Origin: Microcaldota archaeon
GTDB lineage: Archaea; Iainarchaeota; Iainarchaeia; JAADDC01
Assembly: GCA_027000685.1 (NCBI GenBank)
Contig: JALTNN010000024.1
Coordinates: 1-6,877 of the forward strand
Direction of reading: 5' to 3'
Length of the DNA stretch: 6,877 nt
In this document: positions 1 through 5,765 of the stretch, in pieces
Position numbering within the stretch: position 1 is the first letter of the stretch
Layout: each line of letters begins with the position of its first letter
Position numbers and translations under genes: made by a program
Notes under the pieces: model-generated
What the model saw: the letters and a program-made list of their open reading frames with translations, nothing else
The model's database searches: none
Told to the model about the DNA's origin: nothing

Positions 1-42
1 GCTGCCGTCGAGGTTTCGGGCGGTGCCGTTCAGGTAGAGTGA
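1..42 (+). CDS. Possible 3' end of an upstream gene (partial)
   Basis: Reading from base 1 gives 13 codons, AAVEVSGGAVQVE, followed by TGA at 40-42. The residues look like an ordinary protein tail. The stop sits directly before the box A element of the next gene, as expected in a compact archaeal genome. The other two plus frames also run through these bases, so a piece this short cannot be proved coding. No function can be assigned. Confidence 0.3.
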   Translation, partial: AAVEVSGGAVQVE

Positions 43-50
43 TTTTTATA
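43..50 (+). promoter_or_regulatory. Archaeal box A (TATA) promoter of the helicase operon
   Basis: TTTTTATA, containing the TTTATA core at 45-50, is the only AT-rich block in a GC-rich neighbourhood. Archaeal transcription usually begins about 25 bases downstream of the box A centre, which places the start at about 70-73, on or beside the GTG start codon of the first gene. No Shine-Dalgarno-like sequence lies between box and start. A leaderless transcript is therefore likely. The position is seen; promoter activity is inferred. Confidence 0.55.
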
Positions 51-69
51 CCCCGGTCATTATTATTAC

Positions 70-651
70 GTGGCGGTTCTCGTCTCGTCGCCAAAGGATC
101 TGGAGAAGTACGTGGGGAGAGATGTTGCACCCGAGTTGTTCGAGTACCTCGAGTCCGGGGGAATACTCAGGCTCGAGGGGAGGGAAGGAAGGGTCAGGGT
201 GGTGTACCCCTCGAAGAGGATGATAAGGGAGAGGCTCGATGAGTTGAAGGAGAGGAGGAAGGAGATCATACATGAAATGGGGAAGATAAGGAGGATGGGG
301 AGGAAGGGGAGGTTCGTCGATGTTCTGAAAGTTAAACACGCCGTCCTGAAGGTGTTTGACGCCGAATACAGGGAGCTGACGGAGAAGATAGGGGCCGAGA
401 AGCTCCTTGAAGATGAGAGGGGTAGAAAGATAGTGGAGGAGTTGCAGAGGAGTAAGGAGTATCGAGAAAGGCTGAGGCAGGCCCTCGAGGAGAGCCCCGT
501 GTATAGGAACAGGAAGTTCGGGGACTTCGTGGAGAGGACGGAGGAGGTGAAGGGAAAGCTCCTCGATGAAAGGCTTGAGAGGCTCGAGAAGGTGCTCGAG
601 GAAGTGGACAGGGAGATGGAGGTTTTGAGGGGTCTGCTGAGATGGACGTGA
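70..651 (+). CDS. Conserved-looking charged helical protein of unknown function, first gene of the Hel308 operon
   Basis: I do not recognise this 193-residue protein. Residues 1-48 are mixed, with a small hydrophobic start (AVLVSS) and a beta-like stretch at 31-46. From about residue 50 to the end it is strongly helical and charged, with heptad-like Leu/Ile/Val spacing at 52-75, 105-140 and 158-190, so coiled coils are likely. There is no signal peptide, membrane segment, cysteine or visible catalytic motif. The GTG start at 70 is chosen because it lies about 20 bases after the box A, and no Shine-Dalgarno precedes it, fitting leaderless translation. Its last 10 bases overlap the start of the Hel308 gene, so the two are probably co-transcribed and coupled. 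A structural or partner role with the helicase or the HerA-like ATPase is a guess from position. Codon use matches the neighbours, so it is a real gene. Confidence 0.8.
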   Translation: MAVLVSSPKDLEKYVGRDVAPELFEYLESGGILRLEGREGRVRVVYPSKRMIRERLDELKERRKEIIHEMGKIRRMGRKGRFVDVLKVKHAVLKVFDAEYRELTEKIGAEKLLEDERGRKIVEELQRSKEYRERLRQALEESPVYRNRKFGDFVERTEEVKGKLLDERLERLEKVLEEVDREMEVLRGLLRWT

Positions 652-2792
652 AGGAACTTGTCCTCCAGAGGAACGGCTTCTCCGACTTCAACCCCGTTCA
701 GAGGGAGGCGATAGAGAGAGGTGTGGTAGAAGGTAAGAACGTGGTGGTGGCCTCCCCGACTGCCTCGGGAAAGACTGTTGTGGCTGAACTCGCCATGGTC
801 TCACAGGTCCTGAGGGGGAGGAAGGCCCTGTACACGTCCCCCCTCAGGGCCCTCGCATCGGAGCACTACAGGGAGTTCAAAAGGAAGTATCCAGAGTTCA
901 GAACGGCCCTCTCCATAGGAGACTATGACTCGAAGGATGCACACCTCAAGAAGTACGACGTGATATTCACGACGTATGAGAAGCTCGACTCCCTCATAAG
1001 GCACAGGGCACCGTGGCTCCCGGACGTGGGCGTGCTCGTGGTGGACGAGGTTCACATGCTCGACTCGGACAGGGGTCCGACGCTCGAGGTCCTTCTAACG
1101 AGGCTGAGGAAGTATGAGTTCCAGGTCGTCGCCCTATCTGCCACTATTCCCAACGCGGAGGAGATAGCGGGCTGGCTGGACGCCGAGCTCGTTGTATCCA
1201 ACTGGAGGCCCGTGGACCTCATAGAGGGTGTTTACTTCGCGGGGAAGGTGAGGTTCAACACGGGGGAGGAGGTGGAGTTTGGTGAAGAGGAGGAACTTGT
1301 CAGGGATGCCCTGAGGAAGGGGAAGGGAGTCCTCATATTCACCCCGACAAGGAGATCCGCGATGTCGAGGGCAAGGAAGCTCAGGAAGGTGGTGGAGCCC
1401 TACATCTCCTCGAGGAGGGGTTTAAGGACGATTGCCGAGAGGGTTCTTAATGCCTTAGAAAGCCCGACGTCCCAGTGCAGGGAGCTCGCGGAGGACATCC
1501 TCCATGGAGTGGCCTTCCACCACGCGGGGCTCGTTCAGAGGCAGAGGGAGGCCGTGGAGGAGGGTTTCAGGAGCGGAAGGATAAAGGTCGTTGTGGCCAC
1601 GCCCACGCTCGCGGCCGGCGTCAATCTCCCCGCCTTCAGGGTGATAATATCCTCTGTTAGGAGGAGCGAGGGCTTCTACGCCAAGGAAATACCCGTGAGG
1701 GAGTACAAGCAGATGGCGGGGAGGGCCGGAAGGCCGAGGTACGATGAGAGGGGTGAGGCGATAATCATAGCGAGGTCGGAGAGGGATGCGGAACACTTCT
1801 ACGAGAAGTACGTGATGGGGCAGCCGGAGGAGGTTCTCTCGAGGCTCTCGTCCTACCGGGCAATAAGGTTCCACACGCTCGGACTCATAGCAGACAGGAC
1901 GGTGAGAAGTTGGGAAGATCTGGTTGACTTCTTCACGGGCACGTTCTTCTTCTACCAGAACGCAGAGCTCTCGTCCCTTCTCGACCTACTCGAGTCGGCC
2001 GTCAACGAACTGGAGGTCTGGGAGATGGTGGAGGAGTTTTCCCCCACGAGGCTTGGTTCGAGGGTTGCATCGCTCTATATCGACCCCGAGACCGGACACG
2101 CGTTCCACGAGTTTGCGAGACATCCCAAGATAGGCGAGTTCCCCGTCCTCTTTCTCATAGCATCATCCGTGGAGCTGTATCCGTACCTCCCGGTGACGAG
2201 AAGGGAAGAAATGGATCTCCTCGTGGAGGCAGAGGAGAGGAAGGAAGAGCTGCCCATTTCCTTCGAGGCGGCCCTTGACGACATCCACTTCCTCAACAAG
2301 TTCAAGCTCGCACTACTACTTGAAAAATGGGTGAACGAGGCAGACGAGGAGGAAATCCTAAAAGACTTCGGCGTCTCACCCGGAATACTCAGGGGGATCC
2401 TTACGATATCGGAGTGGCTGGCCTATTCCCTCTCGGAGATCGCCAGGCTAACGGGGAGCGGAACCCTCTCCATCTACGCGAAGAAGATGGAGGAGAGGAT
2501 AAGGCACGGTGTGAAGGAGGAGCTGCTCCCCCTCGTCCAGTTGAAGGGGATAGGGAGGAAGAGGGCGAGGAAGCTCTACTCCGGCGGGATAACATCGCCC
2601 GAGAAGATAAAGAAAACCGACCCCGTGGAGCTGGCGAGGATCCTCGGACCTAAGGTAGCCCTTAATATACTCCAGCAACTTAAGGTTAAGGTGGGGGAGG
2701 AGGTGAGGAGGGAGATCAGGAAGCTCTCCCCCGCGGAGCAGACCACCCTGGAGGTGTTCGTTGATGGAGCCCCTCGAGATACTGAGGAGTGA
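642..2792 (+). CDS. hel308: Hel308/Hjm-type superfamily 2 DNA helicase
   Basis: This is an ATP-dependent 3'-5' DNA helicase. The family acts on stalled forks and branched DNA, chiefly unwinding the lagging strand. The 716 residues match the usual length of about 700-720. Visible motifs are a Q-motif-like F16-N-P-V-Q20, Walker A PTASGKT (39-45), motif Ia SPLRALASE (66-74), motif Ib TTYEKLDSL (110-118), Walker B DEVH (135-138), motif III SAT (166-168), FHHAGL (292-297), motif V ATPTLAAGVNLPA (319-331) and motif VI QMAGRAGRP (357-365). The strand-separating hairpin should fall at about 336-355. A winged helix (about 405-475) and the ratchet domain follow. The C-terminal helix-hairpin-helix has GIGRKRARKLY (636-646), which includes the RAR residues noted in Hel308 domain 5. 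The ATG at 642 follows a purine-rich GAGGGGT (627-633) with an 8-base spacer. The gene overlaps its upstream neighbour by 10 bp and the downstream ATPase by 29 bp. No key motif is missing. Confidence 0.96.
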   Translation: MDVKELVLQRNGFSDFNPVQREAIERGVVEGKNVVVASPTASGKTVVAELAMVSQVLRGRKALYTSPLRALASEHYREFKRKYPEFRTALSIGDYDSKDAHLKKYDVIFTTYEKLDSLIRHRAPWLPDVGVLVVDEVHMLDSDRGPTLEVLLTRLRKYEFQVVALSATIPNAEEIAGWLDAELVVSNWRPVDLIEGVYFAGKVRFNTGEEVEFGEEEELVRDALRKGKGVLIFTPTRRSAMSRARKLRKVVEPYISSRRGLRTIAERVLNALESPTSQCRELAEDILHGVAFHHAGLVQRQREAVEEGFRSGRIKVVVATPTLAAGVNLPAFRVIISSVRRSEGFYAKEIPVREYKQMAGRAGRPRYDERGEAIIIARSERDAEHFYEKYVMGQPEEVLSRLSSYRAIRFHTLGLIADRTVRSWEDLVDFFTGTFFFYQNAELSSLLDLLESAVNELEVWEMVEEFSPTRLGSRVASLYIDPETGHAFHEFARHPKIGEFPVLFLIASSVELYPYLPVTRREEMDLLVEAEERKEELPISFEAALDDIHFLNKFKLALLLEKWVNEADEEEILKDFGVSPGILRGILTISEWLAYSLSEIARLTGSGTLSIYAKKMEERIRHGVKEELLPLVQLKGIGRKRARKLYSGGITSPEKIKKTDPVELARILGPKVALNILQQLKVKVGEEVRREIRKLSPAEQTTLEVFVDGAPRDTEE
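2750..2756 (+). promoter_or_regulatory. Strong ribosome binding site inside hel308 that fixes the ATPase start
   Basis: GGAGGTG lies within the Hel308 coding sequence, 7 bases before the ATG at 2764 and only 4 before an in-frame TTG at 2761. The normal spacing and the better codon favour ATG 2764 as the start of the HerA-like ATPase. The site would allow translation to re-initiate or couple as ribosomes finish hel308. Confidence 0.7.
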
Positions 2793-4878
2793 GGCGGAGA
2801 GGAGGGCCATAATAGGGAGGAAGAAGAGCGTGTTCTCGAGGGAGGGTTTCAAGACGTCCCTCTACATAGGCAGGATAGAGGAGGAGGGACCCCTCCAGGG
2901 GTATGAGCTCTACCTCGACGCGCTCCTGCCCCACGTGATATTTGTGGCCGGCGCGAGGGGCTCGGGGAAGTCGTACACGCTGGGAGTCATAGCGGAAGAG
3001 CTCGCGGAGAAGAATCCCTACGTCGGAGTCCTCATAATAGACCCCATAGGCATCTTCTGGTCCATGAAGCTGCCCAACCGTCAGGAAGACGAGATAGAGA
3101 AGCTCGCGGAGTGGGGACTGTCTCCAAAAGGCTTTGACAACGTCGAAGTCTATGTCCCGAAGGGAATGGCGGAGAGAATCCCACCGGAGACCTACGACAA
3201 GGTGTTCTCCCTCAAGCCCTCCATGCTCACCACGGACGACTGGGTGCTCACCTTTGGCCTCGACAGGTTCTCCCCCGCCGGCCTCCTCCTCGACAAGGTT
3301 CTCGAGATGGTGAGGGAGGAACACGGAGAGGACTACGGGCTCGAGGAAATAATAGAGGTTCTGGAGAACGAGGAGGAGATTCTCGACAGGGAGAGGGGCT
3401 TCAAGAGGGAGACCGTGAGGGCGCTCCTGTCGCGGTTCTACGCGGCGAAGAACTGGGGCATCTTTGACAGGGAGGGGACGCCCCTCTCAGAGATAATAAA
3501 GAAGGGTAAGGTGAGCATCCTTGACATCTCCTTCCTCGAGGAGAGCGTTGGGGCGCTCGTCATAGGTATAATGGCGAGGAGGATACTCCAGGCAAGGAAG
3601 CTCATAACGAGGAGCGTGGCGGCGGAGCTGCTCAAGCTTTCCGAGGTGGAGAGGAGGGAGGTGGACATCCCGCCCACCTGGCTCATAATAGACGAGGCCC
3701 ACACGCTCATCCCCTCGGGCTCGAGGAAGACGGCCGCCACGGACCCCCTCATAGAGTACGTCAAGCAGGGGAGGAGGCCCGGCTGTTCCCTCGTGTTCGC
3801 CACACAGCAGCCCTCTGCCATAGACACGAAGGTACTGTCCCAGCTCGACGTCCTCATCGTGCACAAGCTCGTGTTCTCCGAGGACGTCAAGGCGGTGGAG
3901 AAGAGGATGCCCACGATCCTCCCGAAGGAGTACTCGGGGGTGAAGCTGAGGAGGTTACCCGTTGGTGTGGCCGTGATTGGAGACAGGGAGGACGCAACCT
4001 CGAGGGCCTTCCTCGTGAGGATAAGGCCGAGGATGAGCCAGCACGAGGGGAGGGAGATGGAGGTTGACGAGAGGGCTGAACGCCTCCAGGAGGTGGGAGA
4101 GGTGAAGGTGGAGAGGAAGAAGGAAGAGGAGGAGAAGAAGAAGGCATTCGTCGTGCAGGTGACGGAGGATAGGGCGAGGAGGATAATGGCCTCCCACGGG
4201 ACGTCCATCGTGGGAAGGCTCCTCGGTGCCGGGGGAACTGTCCTTGACATCTCGCTGAAGTTCATACCCGTGTGGGAGGTGACATTCGTTTACTACAACG
4301 CGCCCTCCATCTCCACAAAGCACGTGGCCTACATCGACGGCTACGAGGGGGAGTTCGTACACGTAAAGGATGGAAAACTCCTATTCTCAAGGGGACTGAA
4401 GTACCTCTACAAGCTGACTCGGAACCAGAGGAAATTGCTGATATTCCTAAAGAACCATCCCGGGGCCACGCTCTCCGAAATAACGGCGAGGGCCAAGGTT
4501 CCACCCGGGGTCGTGGAGAAGGAGTTGGAGATGCTGAAGAAAGCGGGGATGGTGAAGGAGGAGGACGGAAGATACTTCACGCCCCTCGAGATAGACCTCC
4601 CCCTCTCCCCGGAGCACTCACTAATTCCCTCGATGAAACAGCTCCTCATCACGGAGACGAGGATAGAGGAAGACGAGATCCTCCCCTATAACTTCAAGGA
4701 GGACAGGGTGGCGGACATCGTGAGGTCGATCTGGCCAGGGGTCGTCCCGAAGGAGGTGGAGCCAATATATAGACCTGTGTGGGTCGGGCTCGTCCTTAGG
4801 AGGGGGAAGAAGTACAAGATCATTGTGGATGCCATAACGGGGATCGTGGAGAAAGAGATCCCGGTGGTGGAAAGGTGA
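2764..4878 (+). CDS. HerA-like (DUF87) DNA-translocase ATPase with extended C-terminal region
   Basis: This is a HerA/FtsK-superfamily ATPase of 704 residues, expected to pump DNA as a ring. Walker A is GARGSGKS (63-70); the DUF87-type IIDPIG is at 91-96; Walker B is WLIIDEAH (306-313, D310 and E311); an EYVKQGRRPG segment (331-340) and ATQQP (346-350) match the HerA arginine-finger and sensor regions. The ATPase core is about 45-425. Only some 60 residues precede Walker A, so the HAS barrel of classical HerA is absent or reduced. A highly charged linker (about 440-460) leads to a C-terminal part with a likely winged helix (about 548-605) between two similar modules at about 465-532 and 645-700, each with PVW followed by D-G/A-x-x-G. 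The ATG at 2764 is preferred over TTG 2761 because of its ribosome binding site. It overlaps hel308 by 29 bp and the next gene by 4 bp. It is not necessarily the HerA partner of NurA, since no NurA gene is visible. Its exact substrate is unknown. Confidence 0.88.
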   Translation: MEPLEILRSEAERRAIIGRKKSVFSREGFKTSLYIGRIEEEGPLQGYELYLDALLPHVIFVAGARGSGKSYTLGVIAEELAEKNPYVGVLIIDPIGIFWSMKLPNRQEDEIEKLAEWGLSPKGFDNVEVYVPKGMAERIPPETYDKVFSLKPSMLTTDDWVLTFGLDRFSPAGLLLDKVLEMVREEHGEDYGLEEIIEVLENEEEILDRERGFKRETVRALLSRFYAAKNWGIFDREGTPLSEIIKKGKVSILDISFLEESVGALVIGIMARRILQARKLITRSVAAELLKLSEVERREVDIPPTWLIIDEAHTLIPSGSRKTAATDPLIEYVKQGRRPGCSLVFATQQPSAIDTKVLSQLDVLIVHKLVFSEDVKAVEKRMPTILPKEYSGVKLRRLPVGVAVIGDREDATSRAFLVRIRPRMSQHEGREMEVDERAERLQEVGEVKVERKKEEEEKKKAFVVQVTEDRARRIMASHGTSIVGRLLGAGGTVLDISLKFIPVWEVTFVYYNAPSISTKHVAYIDGYEGEFVHVKDGKLLFSRGLKYLYKLTRNQRKLLIFLKNHPGATLSEITARAKVPPGVVEKELEMLKKAGMVKEEDGRYFTPLEIDLPLSPEHSLIPSMKQLLITETRIEEDEILPYNFKEDRVADIVRSIWPGVVPKEVEPIYRPVWVGLVLRRGKKYKIIVDAITGIVEKEIPVVER
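4110..4144 (+). other. 35-base all-purine run encoding the charged linker of the HerA-like ATPase
   Basis: The coding strand has only A and G here, within codons for Val-Glu-Arg-Lys-Lys-Glu-Glu-Glu-Glu-Lys-Lys-Lys at residues 449-460. It marks the boundary between the ATPase core and the C-terminal modules. The simplest reading is a flexible charged linker in a genome that uses AGG, GAG, GAA and AAG heavily. A triplex-forming or slippage role is possible but unsupported. Confidence 0.6.
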
Positions 4879-5444
4879 AAGGCCTGAACTACAGGGGACT
4901 CTTGCCGGAGAACGGCCTCATAGCAGTACTGGGGAAGGACATAGAGGAGGGACTGGTGAAGGCCGTTGCCTATGCTCAGGCGGAGGGAAAGAAGGTCTTC
5001 CTCGCCCCCCTAACACCAAAACAGGTCGATCTCGTCTTCAAACTGGATGTAGAGACGAGGAAGGGATACCCTGACTACTTCTACGTAGAGCTGGACTTCG
5101 AGCCGAGGGAAGGCTATTTCACGGTGGGGAACTGTGACTCTCCTATGTTGCTGAGGCTCTACGAGATGGGGGCGGACAAGACCGTTGTCTTCCTCAGGAG
5201 GAAGTACCACACAGTGTCCGTGGAGTACACCTCGTTTCTGAGGGAGGAGATTGAGCCCATCATATCCCTCTTCGGGGAGATAGTAGCGAGAAGGGAGAAC
5301 GCCCACGAGAACACAGTGGTGGACATCGTCCCCCTTATTGAAGACGTGGAAGAGCTCAGGAAAAAGCTGAAGGACATACCAGGAGTAGCGGAGGTGGGCA
5401 TATTCCCGATAGTGCCCTACAAGAAGATTGTCCTCAAACGCTAA
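4875..5444 (+). CDS. Hypothetical 189-aa protein, last gene of the Hel308/HerA-like operon
   Basis: I do not recognise this protein. The GTG start overlaps the ATPase stop in a GTGA arrangement, with GGTGGTGG (4863-4870) just upstream, so translation is coupled to the ATPase. Residues 14-45 look like a beta-alpha-beta unit (LIAVLG, a helix to about 38, then KVFLAPL). An acidic strand VELDFE is at 71-76, a second hydrophobic strand TVVFLRR at 103-109, a helix at 121-138, and a tail at 147-188 with VVDIVPL, a helix and the strands VGIFPIV and KIVLK, somewhat like a small ferredoxin-like fold. There is one cysteine (87) and no membrane segment or signal. No NurA or known nuclease motif is convincing, though D74, E76 and D88 are acidic candidates. 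Its position suggests a partner of the HerA-like ATPase. Its 3' end overlaps the convergent L44e gene by 11 bp. Confidence 0.85.
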   Translation: MKGLNYRGLLPENGLIAVLGKDIEEGLVKAVAYAQAEGKKVFLAPLTPKQVDLVFKLDVETRKGYPDYFYVELDFEPREGYFTVGNCDSPMLLRLYEMGADKTVVFLRRKYHTVSVEYTSFLREEIEPIISLFGEIVARRENAHENTVVDIVPLIEDVEELRKKLKDIPGVAEVGIFPIVPYKKIVLKR

Positions 5445-5727
5445 CAAGCTCCACTCTCTTCATTCTCTTGTCGATGACAAAGTATGTCTGGCGCCCACAG
5501 ACGGAGCACTTCGCAAGGAACGTGGGCTTCTTGTTCTGCTTGTAGACGGTTGTCGTCCTGTGGGCCTTTATCTTGTTTGCTCCGTAGCCCTTCAACTTGT
5601 ACTTCCTCTTAACCCTCTCCCCCCAGGCAAGTCCCCTTGTCTGCCGCCTCTTGAACTCGCGGAGCGTGTGCTCTGTGTGGCGTCCGCAGTTCTTGCAGTA
5701 GAGCTTTATCTTCTTGGGCAGCTTCAT
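5434..5727 (-). CDS. rpl44e: Large subunit ribosomal protein eL42 (L44e), zinc-binding
   Basis: This is a small basic protein of the archaeal/eukaryotic 50S/60S subunit, in the family that lies near the tRNA exit site. At 97 residues it is the normal family length. It starts MKLPKKIKLYCKNCGRHTEHT, with two CxxC pairs at C11/C14 and C74/C77 that together make the zinc site, a WGERVKRKYKLKGYG centre (35-49) matching the usual GQRRFRR...GYG region, and an end RVELVSV matching the family's xELVEV. The middle (50-70, with AHRTTTVYKQNKK) diverges from the familiar PKPxGREKPxKK, so the lineage is not one of the well-known euryarchaea. The ATG at 5727 has GGGGG (5732-5736) a few bases upstream. It follows cdc6 by 33 bp and converges on the helicase operon, with an 11-bp coding overlap. 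S27e, its common neighbour in many archaea, is not next to it. Confidence 0.93.
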   Translation of the reverse strand: MKLPKKIKLYCKNCGRHTEHTLREFKRRQTRGLAWGERVKRKYKLKGYGANKIKAHRTTTVYKQNKKPTFLAKCSVCGRQTYFVIDKRMKRVELVSV

Positions 5728-5757
5728 GAAACCCCCACTATTGTTGGTCTCAGTAAA

Positions 5758-5765
5758 CTTTTAAA
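5758..5765 (-). promoter_or_regulatory. Possible box A promoter for L44e overlapping the cdc6 stop codon
   Basis: On the minus strand the bases read TTTAAAAG and include the TAA stop of cdc6. A start about 25 bases downstream would fall near 5736, leaving a leader of roughly 8-10 bases that holds GGGGG before the ATG at 5727. This would let a ribosomal protein gene be expressed at high level, independently of the initiator gene. AT-rich stop regions can mimic box A, so this is tentative. Confidence 0.35.

Noticed and set aside
46..691. Minus-strand open frames opposite the first gene (46-339 and 332-691)
   Set aside because: They are proline/serine-rich antisense translations. The plus-strand reading has a promoter, the genome's AGG/GAG-biased codon use and an overlap with hel308.
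2761..2763. TTG as start of the HerA-like ATPase
   Set aside because: The ATG immediately after it has the better spacing (7 bases) from GGAGGTG, and ATG is the stronger codon. The difference is a single residue.
3438..4265. Long open frame of 275 codons on the minus strand opposite the HerA-like ATPase
   Set aside because: It is the antisense of a gene with clear Walker motifs. Its translation is a serine-rich, low-complexity product of reversed purine-rich codons and has no ribosome binding site or recognisable motif.
5190..5262. Box C/D-like small RNA on the minus strand (ATGATGG and CTGA)
   Set aside because: The C box is a poor match, no internal D'/C' pair is present, and the stretch is fully coding on the plus strand.
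5728..5760. Origin repeats or a terminator in the gap between cdc6 and L44e
   Set aside because: The 33 bp hold no inverted repeat or T-run. Only the possible box A and the L44e ribosome binding site can be argued.
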